A stretch of 64,000 nucleotides of DNA from Ligula intestinalis (GCA_036362985.1 JAYGXS010000005.1:6570775-6634774), one strand, 5' to 3'. Shown: positions 49,201 through 54,170, numbered from the stretch's first letter. A program made the numbers and translations. Notes: generated from the letters alone by a model not told the origin.

Positions 49201-52145
49201 TGAGGGTACTACATAAGCTACTGTTGCCGTTACTTCTACTTTTGAACATTTCTTGCCGTGTTCTTCCTTTGGGGCCCACACAAGGCGTAATTAGACAGGG
49301 TATCTCGTCTTTGTCCATCATTATTGCCTCTGAACAAGCATGCAAGGAGCGGGATAAATTTTGTAACGTCATGAGTTTGAACTAATATCTGCAAGAATCT
49401 ACAGCATCAAATGGGTATGACAGGGACCTTGAACCAAACATATTTCCAGACAATCTGTTAGCTGGGAAGCATCTGAACTGGATTCGTCTTTACCTTCGAA
49501 GCCCATGAAACAAGCAGGAGAACTAGCGTTCGATTCAATGGCCCCACGCCTGATTGCCACGCCGTCGGGATACCCTCAATTGAACTACCAGGCAGGTGGG
49601 TATTTCTGCCATCCAACATACTCGAGGGCTGGACTTATTTATTTTTTGTCAGTATTGGCTGAAATTTTTGACTTTATTTTGCGTTCTGGAACTCGAACAA
49701 CTGGCCTGAACTGTCAAATGTTAGACCAAGAAGGTTCATTGAATTCAGTACCCTCGCTCAAGCATGTTAGGCAGGATGATGGAATGAGTGAACGCTTGGA
49801 CTGAACTCGGAGATGAGGATGATCGAAGTACTGGTTGACTACGTTTAACCGATGTACGGTTGCTCTTGGTATGAGAAGCGCAGTTAAACATAGCATTAAA
49901 CTGTATACTAGCACAGTCCGATTCCCTAGTTGCCTTCCTTTCTATGTAGAATTTTTTCTACTTCCTCCAGGTTTCAAAGAAGCAGCCTCTTGCATGATTT
50001 GTGATTTGTTGTCCTATCTCCTACTTACCTTATTGCTATTTACCCTCCATTAATTGAGAGAGTAGTAGTCGCGCAACCCAGTTACGGTTGAGAGGTTAGA
50101 TACGGTGAATTGATCAACCATATATCCTCCTACTTAGGCCCTTTTTAAATTATAGTGCCCCATACAACCTCCAATTGGTCAGGTCAGGTCAGGTTTTAAT
50201 GAGGGAAATATAGGTAAATACCTTTGAACTTCCTATTGGTACAGGATAGTTTTTTTAATGCATTTGATCTGCAGAACATTTCAGAACAGTGGCGTTGCCA
50301 GTAATTTGAATTTGGGTAAGGGAAGGCCGACAGTGAAAAATCTCCTCAGGCATTGTTCAGAAGTCTAGGGGTTTGAATGCCATTTAAGAGATTTAAGGAT
50401 AAAAAACTGTCGCCCGGGGGGTGGGGGTTCAACTTTACAATCATAAATATCTCTTAACTTACCCTGCGTGTAATAGTCATCTTCTTGATGCATCCATTGT
50501 AAATTTCCTCCAGGGTCAGCAAGAGATCACAAATTGTCGGCTCACCCTTCTTTGGTTGGCCACGCCCATCCTTGCGTCCAAAGTTCTCCATCTGTTCAAG
50601 TTCCATTTCTTGCGGAAATTCTAACAAATATAGAACACATTCAAGTCATCGATTGCATTGTTTTGTCGCTGTAAAAATAGAACATTACAACTGTAATCGC
50701 TCAAACGCCTTTCCTTCTTCATATGAGCAATTATCAATGATTGCAAGGGGACCATCAAAGTCGCTGGTCTGATAAATTAATATTTATAGCCTGTTGTTAC
50801 GTTATAAGTAACGTTTTTGTTTACTATAATTCAGCAATGTTCTAGCGTCAGCCCGAGCTTTCTCAAATGCATGAGATGGTAGTTACTAGCTATTAAATGT
50901 TTTAGCAAGATTCAAATTACGTCTTTTTAAAATTATTTACTTGAGAAATGGGCACATTGTGATTTTTAAAAGCGTTCCCACTTATCGAGTAATTTTTAAT
51001 TCGACCCATCGTTACACTTAAACTTAGGGATTTCAAAATATAAATTGTATTGTTTCTGTGGAAGAAAAATTACAAATCCCCTCGATGCTTTGAAGGAAGT
51101 TATACATTTTGCTCATAATAATATGCGGTGGATGTGTAAGGTGTTGCATACCTTTTCAGGAGCCTAACTTAATAGACACATACGACGCGCGGATTTAAAA
51201 ATTTACTAAATCGAAAATTTTAAGAAGAAGAATATGTAATTCACCATTGAGAAAGAATAGTTTCGTGCATGTTTTCTACAAAATTTATGGTAAGGTTGAC
51301 TTGTATGACAGCCTAAACGGCCCACGGGGAGAGGAGCGCACTGACCTAAAACTCAACTGTAACCTTAATTTTAACTCCAGTCCTACAGTAAACACGAACC
51401 TAAAGTTTAACTCTTAACATACTCCGAACACCAAACTTAACCTAACCTCTTACCCTAATCCAAAAGCTAATTTTCTCGCAATTTAGGCTTAAAGCCTGTG
51501 TCTTCTTAAGGTGACTATACAAGTAATCTTACTCAAAAATATGGGCACAGGACAACAATGGTGAATTTTCCTACAGCGTCCTAGAGTGACTGGGCTATTT
51601 TGGGATTAGGAAATATGCGCGTTACTATGACAACCCTACTTGAACAACTTTTTAAATCTAAAACACATTTCAGAATCCCCGTTATTGTGCGCTCAAAATG
51701 CGGCCAAGTAAACGAATGGTTCATTAGATCCTCTCCTCTAGCATCCATCTTCCAGATCACACAGTCAGACGAGATCGATTCTTTACCTCGGAAGGGATTT
51801 GTGCCCCCAAAGTAATTCTGAAAGGTCCTGTAGGGATCGCCGTGGTAGGCATACTTTTCGGGCAGGCAGGTCTGAAATGGGGCACCATGTTTGAGGCCTT
51901 CTTCGCCGTATTGGTCATACCTAGCCCGAAGCTGAGGGTCAATCAGCACTTCGTAGGCCTCGGAGATCCAGAAGAACTTCTCATAGGTGTCCGGCTTCCC
52001 CCGATTGCGCTGGGGGTGATACTTTAAGGCCAGGCGTCGGTACCTAAAAGCAGTCATGCTGTCGAATAAGAACCTACGCCCTGTGAATGTCATCCTGGCT
52101 CGCGTCAGCATTAATGGCCAACAGGTAGTAATAGTCGGCACCCAT
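16054..52145 (-). CDS. DNAJB13: DNAJB13 / radial spoke protein 16 orthologue, six coding exons
   Basis: Type II J-protein of the axonemal radial spoke, expected in motile cilia and sperm flagella. Coding exons (minus strand) are 52078-52145, 51787-52043, 50463-50620, 41129-41261, 27248-27419 and 16054-16231. All introns are GT-AG with phases 2, 1, 0, 1 and 2, and the exons sum to 966 nt, 321 residues plus TAG; human DNAJB13 is about 316. Residues 1-70 form the J domain (start [12 protein letters not shown]). The HPD motif is replaced by HPQ at residues 32-34, a loss known for this family. A short G/F stretch ([10 protein letters not shown]) follows, then the C-terminal substrate-binding region with [35 protein letters not shown] and [16 protein letters not shown]. 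These match DNAJB13 better than canonical DNAJB1/4 proteins, which keep HPD. Introns are 34, 1166, 9201, 13709 and 11016 nt, an increase toward the 3' end typical of flatworm genes, and the long ones are filled with mobile elements. Family assignment is by recall, not alignment. Confidence 0.95.
16530..17390 (-). mobile_element. Penelope-like element (second GIY-YIG subfamily) with inverted tails
   Basis: The minus strand from 17115 reads [11 protein letters not shown], a stop, then [20 protein letters not shown] and [20 protein letters not shown], with [18 protein letters not shown]. This is a GIY-YIG domain different from the GETGR subfamily. The minus tail at 16530-16640 and an inverted plus tail at 17275-17390 share ATAACTGCCCATTTTAGTCC, GCAACTGTATTG and AATGAAGA. 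Relatives lie at 27790-28040 and 53800-54170. Confidence 0.8.
17391..17835. other. Unassigned intronic DNA
   Basis: Spacer inside the last DNAJB13 intron. No gene or clear repeat match. Confidence 0.35.
17840..18540 (+). mobile_element. Penelope-like element, RT thumb end, GIY-YIG domain and tail
   Basis: The plus strand encodes [20 protein letters not shown] and [17 protein letters not shown], the end of the PLE polymerase, followed by [19 protein letters not shown] (GIY-YIG core; ET where GETG is usual), [19 protein letters not shown] and [11 protein letters not shown], then a stop. This is the longest PLE protein piece in the window. The tail with a strong helix II lies at 18451-18492 and the element ends in CTTCTT near 18533. 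Confidence 0.85.
18451..18492 (+). ncRNA. Hammerhead-like motif with an 8-bp helix II
   Basis: TTGACAAT, then GGGCTCTC GT GAGAGTCC as an almost perfect hairpin, then GAAACATC. The core has two changes from CTGANGA, so it is probably inactive, but the hairpin and GAAA are preserved. Confidence 0.5.
18655..18698 (-). ncRNA. Hammerhead-like motif in a PLE tail
   Basis: CTGACGATGGACTCCCGCAA, then GTAA in place of GAAA. Decayed partner of 19161-19205. Confidence 0.45.
19048..19086. repeat. Poly(C) tract
   Basis: A run of nearly 40 C with one T, inside the inverted PLE tail; the other tail has shorter interrupted G tracts at 18780-18836. Length is likely unreliable in assembly. Confidence 0.9.
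19161..19205 (+). ncRNA. Hammerhead-like motif in the inverted PLE tail
   Basis: CTGAAGATAGACTCCCGCAA, then GAAATCTTAGAAG. UCU before the core pairs with AGA after the predicted cut. Confidence 0.5.
19545..19985 (-). repeat. Ribozyme-bearing small repeat (family 1), tandem dimer
   Basis: Two head-to-tail units with hammerhead regions at 19589-19633 and 19860-19905, one monomer (271 nt) apart. The repeated tail GTGCATCCGACAAAGCAAAG occurs before each ribozyme on the plus strand. tRNA-like head traces (GAGATTTGAACACGGGACC as a B box) lie near 19930. Confidence 0.8.
19589..19633 (-). ncRNA. Type I hammerhead ribozyme, intact-looking
   Basis: Minus strand: helix I GACUGG/CCGGUC, core CUGAUGA, helix II GGCU-AAUA-AGCC flanked by C and A, core GAAA, helix III palindrome AUGGCCAU, and cleavage after AUU. 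Every conserved core base is present. Confidence 0.75.
20000..20585 (-). pseudogene. Possible coding relic, two open segments
   Basis: The minus strand has [20 protein letters not shown] and [20 protein letters not shown] from 20585, then a stop, a frame change and a second open part with [20 protein letters not shown] and [15 protein letters not shown]. Composition looks protein-like and the two parts are adjacent on one strand. No family recognised and no splice signals join them cleanly, so a decayed gene or retrocopy is more likely than a working exon; chance is possible. Confidence 0.3.
21040..22070 (+). mobile_element. Penelope-like element with inverted tails at both ends
   Basis: The plus strand near 21440-21600 reads [35 protein letters not shown] and [13 protein letters not shown], a GIY-YIG domain with the first YVG degraded to YCG, followed by broken frames with [13 protein letters not shown]. 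Its tail lies at 21890-22065, and an inverted tail copy lies at 21045-21190 on the minus strand. Both belong to the GGATCC family and share GACGTTCTTTG and AGATGTGCA-type stretches. Confidence 0.8.
22615..23560. repeat. Foldback element with long terminal inverted repeats (old)
   Basis: The left arm at 22640-22930 (TTTCTGACCGCTTATAAAAT, then CATTGATTTTGACAGCCT-like text) is the reverse complement, with decay, of the right arm at 23400-23545. The AT-rich middle has no transposase, so it is non-autonomous. Confidence 0.65.
23561..24800. other. Unassigned intronic DNA
   Basis: About 1.2 kb of the last DNAJB13 intron. No gene or clear repeat match recognised. Confidence 0.35.
24805..25440. repeat. 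Foldback element with long terminal inverted repeats
   Basis: The outer ends are ACAGTACCGCCTAGAATTCG on the left and its relative CGAATGCTAGGCCGTACTCT on the right; arms extend about 250 bases inward. Both arms carry AGCTTCTTTCTG / CAGAAAGAAGCT and GATTATCGTG / CATGATAATC. There is no transposase. Confidence 0.8.
25480..26160. repeat. Foldback-family element, second subtype
   Basis: The left part at 25500-25720 matches other left arms (AGGATGCTGGCTTTTAA, GCAGTATGCATTTTTCTC). The right part at 25890-26160 differs and is duplicated at 26846-27065. Confidence 0.6.
25941..26157 (+). repeat. Direct repeat, left copy
   Basis: Starts GCGTGACTTAAATATATCGA and matches 26846-27065 along its whole length. 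Confidence 0.85.
26160..26848 (-). mobile_element. Penelope-like element between a 215-bp direct duplication
   Basis: The minus strand at 26650-26760 reads [20 protein letters not shown], then, after a stop, STGTINRA and, in the next segment, [10 protein letters not shown]: a PLE C-terminus. Its tail runs to about 26165 with the motif CTGACGATGGAAGCG and GAAACGTCC near 26180-26220. The right end (26764-26847) is an inverted copy of 26545-26625. The flanks 25941-26157 and 26846-27065 are direct repeats with roughly 10-15% differences by eye. Confidence 0.75.
26846..27065 (+). repeat. Direct repeat, right copy
   Basis: Starts GCGTGACTTAAATAAATCGA; partner of 25941-26157. Confidence 0.85.
27248..27419 (-). 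CDS. DNAJB13: DNAJB13 exon 5
   Basis: Encodes residues 206-262: [20 protein letters not shown], then [16 protein letters not shown] and [20 protein letters not shown]. The acceptor is TTTTCACAG and the donor GTCAA|GTACGT in phase 2. This is the link between C-terminal domains I and II. Confidence 0.95.
27790..28040 (+). mobile_element. Penelope-like GIY-YIG fragment (second subfamily)
   Basis: The plus strand reads [20 protein letters not shown] and [18 protein letters not shown], matching [15 protein letters not shown] at 16950-17000 and AHVVSSDYRVDAKEAFRIIY at 53850-53910. Only this C-terminal half is left. It lies close to the 5' side of DNAJB13 exon 5. Confidence 0.7.
28290..28510 (-). 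repeat. tRNA-derived SINE, second family
   Basis: The minus strand shares the lead region (AATCCACCAGAA on the plus strand at 28478) and the tRNA-like B box (GTGGGTTCGACTATCACC) with 33400-33640. The A-box part is decayed. Confidence 0.65.
28511..30605. other. Intronic DNA with a GC-rich low-complexity patch
   Basis: No gene seen. 28960-29260 is unusually GC-rich, with runs of C then G at 29099-29119, a G-rich stretch at 29135-29150 and G9 at 29217. It may be a collapsed repeat or quadruplex-forming DNA. Confidence 0.45.
30490..30630 (+). repeat. Dispersed repeat, copy 1 (partner at 49200-49370)
   Basis: Shares CTTGGGGACTCACACAAAGG / CTTTGGGGCCCACACAAGG and about 100 flanking bases with 49200-49370. 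Family unknown. Confidence 0.55.
30615..30770 (+). repeat. Degenerate telomere-like repeat (AACCCTAA)
   Basis: Contains spaced CTTACCCTACAGTTAACCCT, TTACCCTG and TTAACCCTAACAATAAAC. A related stretch is at 51335-51490. It is too degenerate to be a telomere end. Confidence 0.6.
30771..31295. other. Unassigned intronic DNA
   Basis: No gene or clear repeat recognised. Confidence 0.35.
31300..31425 (-). repeat. Ribozyme-bearing small repeat (family 1), monomer
   Basis: B box GCAAGTTCGAATCTCAGTGG and hammerhead region at 31320-31365 on the minus strand. CUGAUGA and GAAA are intact, with AUGGCCAUU before the cut. Helix I is weak (GCCUAG against CCAGUC). Confidence 0.75.
31426..33355. other. Unassigned intronic DNA
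   Basis: A 95-codon open frame at 32378-32665 (-) has protein-like composition but no family features or splice context. A short CA repeat lies near 32811-32825. Nothing else recognised. Confidence 0.4.
33360..33640 (-). repeat. tRNA-derived SINE, second family, best copy
   Basis: The minus strand has A box GTAGCTCAAGTAGATAAAGC and B box GTGGGTTCGAATCACGC. A leader lies upstream and a T-rich end downstream. The tRNA part sits inside the repeat unit, so this is a SINE and not a tRNA gene. Confidence 0.75.
33655..33790 (+). repeat. tRNA-derived SINE, second family, opposite strand
   Basis: A box GTAGCTCAAGTAGGTAGAGC and a decayed B box GCGCGTTTGAGTCTCGCC. GGTTTGGCAGATTTGGTTAA precedes it and also occurs at 33352-33371, so the two copies share a flank in inverted arrangement. 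Confidence 0.7.
33835..34765. repeat. Foldback element with long terminal inverted repeats
   Basis: The left arm (CAGTATGGCCTAGAATTCGT to about 34110) and the right arm (34565-34765) are reverse complements: GACTGCCTTTATAAATTCG/GAAGGCAGTCAAAATC and GCTTTTTAATGAGCTTC/GAAGCTCGTTAAAAAGAC. The middle is AT-rich and has no transposase. Confidence 0.8.
34770..35548. other. Unassigned intronic DNA
   Basis: Open frames on both strands at 34916-35156 are shadows of one another. No family recognised. Confidence 0.35.
35628..35680 (-). ncRNA. Type I hammerhead ribozyme (family 3), copy 1
   Basis: CUGAUGA, C, helix II GCCA-AAAA-UGGC, A, GAAAAUCUUC with the predicted cut after C (plus position 35640). 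Helix I has CAC/GUG, a bulge of UGU, then CACC/GGUG-type pairing. Confidence 0.65.
35954..36005 (-). ncRNA. Type I hammerhead ribozyme (family 3), copy 2
   Basis: CUGAUGA, C, helix II GCC-CAAAAA-GGC, A, GAAAAGCUUC; helix III is the palindrome AAGCUU and the cut is predicted after C (plus position 35966). Helix I as in copy 1 with a CGU bulge. Confidence 0.7.
36795..37985 (-). mobile_element. CR1-like LINE, reverse transcriptase 3' half
   Basis: The minus strand encodes [17 protein letters not shown] (motif B), [10 protein letters not shown] (catalytic FADD) and, in the next frame, [31 protein letters not shown] and [20 protein letters not shown]. This is the palm-to-thumb part of a CR1/jockey-type LINE. 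The endonuclease and first RT motifs are absent. The 3' UTR ends near 36795 with AAATAAACTGATACTGATGC. At least one frame break near 37640. Confidence 0.9.
38060..38553 (+). repeat. LTR of a CsRn1-like Ty3/gypsy element
   Basis: Homologous to 59230-59740 across GGAGCCTTTGCAGGCGACA, CGGGCAACTTGCAGCACACC and CTGGCTTCGCCAGTG. Both end in CCCCTACA. The left boundary is uncertain by tens of bases. No gag-pol follows. Confidence 0.75.
38557..38574 (+). other. Primer-binding site (tRNA-Trp type) after the LTR
   Basis: TGGTGACCCTGGCGTGAT starts three bases after the LTR end. It differs at two positions from the tRNA-Trp 3' end complement used by CsRn1-clade elements (TGGTGACCCCGACGTGAT). Confidence 0.75.
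38720..38860 (-). repeat. Small repeat (family 1), tRNA-like head only
   Basis: The minus strand reads GAACTCGTGGATCAGTGGTT and AGGGCGTAAGACT, as in the heads at 41860 and 42170. The ribozyme end is missing. Confidence 0.65.
38861..40760. other. AT-rich intronic DNA
   Basis: About 1.9 kb with no gene. 38930-39050 matches 9900-10035 (dispersed repeat). The rest is unassigned. Confidence 0.4.
40765..40940 (-). repeat. Ribozyme-bearing small repeat (family 1), decayed monomer
   Basis: The minus strand has a head with CTCACTGGTTAGGGCATCG and a ribozyme region with CTGAAAA and GAAATAACC: the core is lost. It forms an inverted pair with 40955-41060. Confidence 0.7.
40955..41060 (+). repeat. Ribozyme-bearing small repeat (family 1), opposite strand
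   Basis: The plus strand reads GACTGGCTGATGACGTCTAA, AAGCC, AAAGGTGGCCATTCCAGTC. Helix I is perfect and CUGAUGA intact, but GAAA has become AAAG. 5' truncated; no head. Confidence 0.75.
41129..41261 (-). CDS. DNAJB13: DNAJB13 exon 4
   Basis: Encodes residues 162-205 ([20 protein letters not shown], then [20 protein letters not shown] and NTIP). The acceptor is CCCTACAG and the donor CCCAG|GTGTGT in phase 1. The GWxxGTxxxFxxEGxQGPN pattern is the core of C-terminal domain I. Confidence 0.95.
41740..41784 (-). ncRNA. Type I hammerhead ribozyme, intact-looking
   Basis: Helix I GACUGG/CCAGUC is perfect over six pairs. Core CUGACGA and GAAA present, helix II GGCG-AAUA-AGCC with three pairs, helix III AUGGCCAU, cut after AUU. 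45 nt in all. Confidence 0.75.
42043..42086 (-). ncRNA. Hammerhead ribozyme, second unit of the dimer
   Basis: Core AUGACGA (first C changed to A), helix II GGCU-AAUA-AGCC, GAAA present, cut expected after AUC. Probably weak or inactive. Confidence 0.6.
42480..43495 (+). mobile_element. Penelope-like element with an inverted tail upstream
   Basis: The plus strand at 42875-42970 reads [38 protein letters not shown], the GIY-YIG core with GEYG for GETG, then the decayed C-terminus and tail to 43495. On the minus strand at 42480-42645 lies an inverted copy of the same tail (CCTATAAATACTACAACTCC, CTGATGATGGATGCACGACA, GAAACAGC). 5' truncated, no polymerase. Confidence 0.8.
43404..43445 (+). ncRNA. 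Hammerhead ribozyme motif in a PLE tail
   Basis: GUCU before CUGAUGA pairs exactly with AGAC after GAAAUGUC. Helix II is weak in this copy. Confidence 0.6.
43550..44460. repeat. Foldback element, old
   Basis: The left arm at 43560-43780 (CAAAATGCCAGCTTTTATAT, TGATTTTTTTATGCTTTTGT) and right arm at 44220-44460 (GCTATTGAAAGCCAATGAGA, CTACATGATAATCAATACTA) are diverged reverse complements. The right end resembles the subtype at 25890-26160. Confidence 0.6.
44465..45044. other. Unassigned intronic DNA
   Basis: A GC-richer patch at 44570-44720 may be a repeat of unknown type. No gene recognised. Confidence 0.35.
45045..45365 (+). pseudogene. Possible last exon or coding relic, antisense inside DNAJB13 intron 3
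   Basis: After an acceptor-like TTATTTTTAAGTTACAG the plus strand has 106 codons with a single internal TGA at 45192 and ends with TAG at 45363. The peptide includes [20 protein letters not shown], then after the stop [20 protein letters not shown] and [20 protein letters not shown], a charged helix-like end. No family recognised. Upstream exons were not found. It could be a decayed gene, a retrocopy or a transposon protein end. Confidence 0.3.
45366..46475. other. GC-richer unassigned DNA
   Basis: 45370-46470 is richer in GC than the surroundings, with open frames on both strands of similar length. The 46100-46340 stretch looks like a dispersed repeat, but no second copy lies in this window. 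Confidence 0.35.
46480..46935 (-). mobile_element. Penelope-like element, GIY-YIG C-terminus and tail
   Basis: The minus strand at 46720-46930 reads [12 protein letters not shown] and, after a frame break, the [15 protein letters not shown] end. Its tail has CTGACGATGGGTTCCCGCAA and GAAAGTTCAGAC near 46545-46595 (UCU pairs with AGA). Confidence 0.75.
46936..47370 (+). mobile_element. Penelope-like element, 3' end, joined head-on to the previous one
   Basis: Matches the copies at 1-330, 5935-6340 and 43080-43490 (AAGTGCAACAACTTGCCCAA, GAACCAGATGGCCGAGCAAT). The ribozyme core at 47279-47325 has CTGATGA and a clean helix II (ATCTG-CGA-CAGAT), but GAAA is AAAA. Confidence 0.75.
47375..49195. other. 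Unassigned intronic DNA
   Basis: A 138-codon open frame at 47762-48178 (+) has no recognisable domain, and an overlapping frame is also open; I do not call it. Nothing else found. Confidence 0.4.
49200..49370 (+). repeat. Dispersed repeat, copy 2 (partner at 30490-30630)
   Basis: See 30490-30630; family unknown. Confidence 0.55.
49375..50145. other. Unassigned intronic DNA
   Basis: No gene or repeat match recognised. Confidence 0.35.
50150..50270 (-). mobile_element. CR1-like LINE, 3' tail only
   Basis: Minus strand: CCAATAGGAAGTTCAAAGGT and TTTCCCTCATTAAAACCTGA, then repeats of CCTGA. It matches the 3' ends at 36795-36860 and 61805-61880. It lies just 3' of DNAJB13 exon 3. Confidence 0.75.
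50463..50620 (-). CDS. DNAJB13: DNAJB13 exon 3
   Basis: Encodes residues 109-161, found by searching the expected strand between exons 2 and 4. The acceptor TTGTTAG completes a Glu codon split with exon 2. The peptide contains [20 protein letters not shown] and [10 protein letters not shown], matching the start of the DNAJB C-terminal domain I (xDLYLSLEDxFxGCTKKxxIxRR). The donor GTAAGT is in phase 0. Confidence 0.93.
51335..51490 (+). repeat. Degenerate telomere-like repeat
   Basis: Spaced variants of AACCTTAA and AACCTAAC, with CTCTTACCCTAATCCAAAA also found near 30660-30690. Inside DNAJB13 intron 2. Confidence 0.55.
51787..52043 (-). CDS. DNAJB13: DNAJB13 exon 2
   Basis: Encodes residues 23-108: the rest of the J domain (YHPQRN in place of HPD, then [16 protein letters not shown] and YGEEGLKHG) and the short G/F-like stretch FGGTNPFR. 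The donor reads CGAG|GTAAAG in phase 1. Confidence 0.95.
52044..52077 (-). other. 34-nt micro-intron in DNAJB13
   Basis: Begins GTAGG and ends CTTTTAG. Reading through it gives an in-frame TAG in the J domain; removing it gives an uninterrupted J domain. Introns of about 30-40 nt near the 5' end are a known habit of trematode and tapeworm genes. Confidence 0.9.
52078..52145 (-). CDS. DNAJB13: DNAJB13 exon 1 (coding part)
   Basis: Encodes residues 1-22 and two bases of codon 23. The ATG at 52145 starts the peptide [12 protein letters not shown], which fits the family's MGxDYYxxLxI opening. The donor is GTAGGT right after CACAGGGC; splicing into 52043 restores [13 protein letters not shown] without a frame break. 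Confidence 0.93.
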
Positions 52146-52174
52146 TTCCAGGGCCTAGGAAGTGAACTTCCGCT
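52146..52174 (-). promoter_or_regulatory. 3' splice acceptor just upstream of the DNAJB13 start codon
   Basis: On the minus strand the sequence TTGTTTCTTTTTTCAG ends at 52173, leaving 27 nt before the ATG. It is a strong pyrimidine tract plus CAG. It can be the end of a 5' UTR intron or a spliced-leader trans-splice acceptor; flatworms use both. No matching upstream donor was identified, so the choice is open. Confidence 0.7.
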
Positions 52175-52439
52175 GAAAAAAGAAACAAATGAGATGAGAA
52201 AATAGCAGAATTAGTAAATTTAGAATAAAATTAGGCCATTTTTGTTGAACTTATTCCATTCAGAAAAAGAATACACTAGTTCTTGACTGAGTAGTTATCA
52301 GGAATTGTTAATAAGTTGAGTATGAAGCATCACTTCGAAATCAGTATGAAACACAGAAATTCATTTCTTATTCCCTCTGTATTACAAGCGACAAGACGGT
52401 TTTAAGAAAAGATTGCACTTTGAGGACATGTTTTAGTGG

Positions 52440-52812
52440 CACCTCTCACCTCATCCCCGTGGACACACGATGAAGCTGTGCACGACGATGTCCAAGCTTA
52501 ATATCCAACCTCAAATATTCACGCAACGGGCCACATAACAGTGTAATAACCTCCCGCAATCAGTCGTTGAGGCTAAGTCCCTACAACTGTTCAAATAACG
52601 CTTCGATAATTACATGCGTCCCCTGTTGTCCCTCGACAGCATGAACTCGACCACACCCATGGGACGAGTTGTTTGTAAAAAATAATGCTACTTGCTGTTT
52701 GTCAGTACTATTTTAATTGTTACCATTTTACACGTGCGCAATGTACTCAGAGTTTGTAGGGTTTTTAAAGGCATTGCCTATTACCCTCACCAAATAAACT
52801 GAACTGAATTAA
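52440..52812 (+). mobile_element. CR1-like LINE, last codons and 3' UTR
   Basis: The plus strand reads CNNLPQSVVEAKSLQLFK, a stop, RFDNYMRPLLSLDS, the usual C-terminal end of CR1-type reverse transcriptases. The 3' UTR ends with AAAGGCATTGCCTATTACCC and AATAAACTGAACTGAATT. It lies about 270 bases upstream of the DNAJB13 acceptor and on the opposite strand. Confidence 0.85.
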
Positions 52813-52814
52813 CG

Positions 52815-53795
52815 CATGGGACACGATTTCAGTCACGCTTTCCTCTCGTCGTAGAAAATTTTGGACTGATAAGTTCAAAATAAGACGTACCTGCCCCTCT
52901 TATATTGACCAGAAATGGGACTCAATTGTTGACCAAAATCTTTGCCCATCAGATTTCATGTATGGTCGCTTAAATATATCATCAGATACAGAAACAGCTG
53001 TAGAGTACTGTGAGCATAGAGGATGCATTCGCTTTGAAACCGCGTTTTCGAAATAAACAGCTTCTTGTAGTGCTCGCTCGGTACTTGTTGCGATAACAAT
53101 CTGGCAGTCCACAACCGAATCATCAAGAACCACGATTTCATGGGCGTTTTTATTAATGGCATGTTAACGCCTTGACTGTCTGTTTCCTTGCTACTGGCAG
53201 TGGAGGCATAGATTCTCCGTTCGCTTCTTGCGCAAATAATTACTCGGCTAAGGCAGGCATTTTGCACAGAACATGGAATTGATTCATTATTACGTTTTTT
53301 GATGGAATGCAAGCCAAAAAACCATGGCTCAAACCAATTTTGACTCACAAAACTGTCGCCTTTCACATGCGCGGTTGAGTTTCGCTGAATCAGACGGTGT
53401 TTTTATGCCTTTTCACAATCTCTGTCACTATAACTGTGTCATGTCGAGCAATCGACTACGATCTTTGTGCAAGCCCAAATAGGAGTAACTTAAAAAGACA
53501 GCTGATAACACCCAAGCAATTCTGGCCACGCACACTTTTTTTGTGATCCGAAGTTAATGGGCGCATATGGAAAACTGCAGTGTATGATGCAAAGCACGCT
53601 CATTTTACAGTAATCTGGGATCTTGGTTTCACAATATTCCCTCCCTAAAAATCAATCTCGAGCGCTTTTCAACAACAACTACAATAAGTCTTCGAAGTTG
53701 TGCAAAAGCCATGACGAAATTTAACTTCGGATAAGTACGAAAATTTTATTTTTCTTCACAAACAGTTAATACTTCATCTATTTATTTTATGTAAA
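52815..53795. other. Unassigned DNA upstream of DNAJB13
   Basis: Overlapping open frames on the minus strand at 52900-53366 show no known motif. Not called. Confidence 0.4.
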
Positions 53796-53799
53796 AATT

Positions 53800-54170
53800 A
53801 CAGAAGATGAATTGGCAAAGGCTAACTAAAGGTATCAACAGTTCCATTCTAGCGCACGTGGTAAGCTCAGATTATCGCGTGGATGCCAAAGAAGCCTTCC
53901 GAATTATCTACAAGGTGCCCTCAAGCTATTCAAATTTTCTTGGACAGTGGCTATTGGTACGACAGAAGCGGCCGCCATCAGGCGATACCGACCGGTCCTG
54001 TGCGTCCAAAAGAACTTTGTCATGGCGCCGTACTCAAAAAGCCGTTCATCCAACAGCCAACAGCTCATCATATCGCTCGACTACCGGTTCTCTCTAACGC
54101 TGATCAGATTTTTGACGACGATTTCCCCCTTCGCCTCCTCTGAAAACCGCACTGTTTTATTCTACCAAAC
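53800..54170 (+). mobile_element. Penelope-like GIY-YIG fragment (second subfamily)
   Basis: The plus strand encodes SSILAHVVSSDYRVDAKEAF and RIIYKVPSSYSNFLGQWLL, then, shifted, TTEAAAIRRYRPVLCVQKNF. It matches 16868-17069 and 27840-27960. One frame shift, C-terminal half only. Confidence 0.75.

Noticed and set aside
49505..49804. 99-codon open frame on the plus strand in intron 3
   Set aside because: No domain, no splice context and no repeat match; consistent with chance at this length.
52956..53366. 136-codon open frame on the minus strand
   Set aside because: Another minus-strand frame overlaps it and neither has recognisable motifs or good splice borders.
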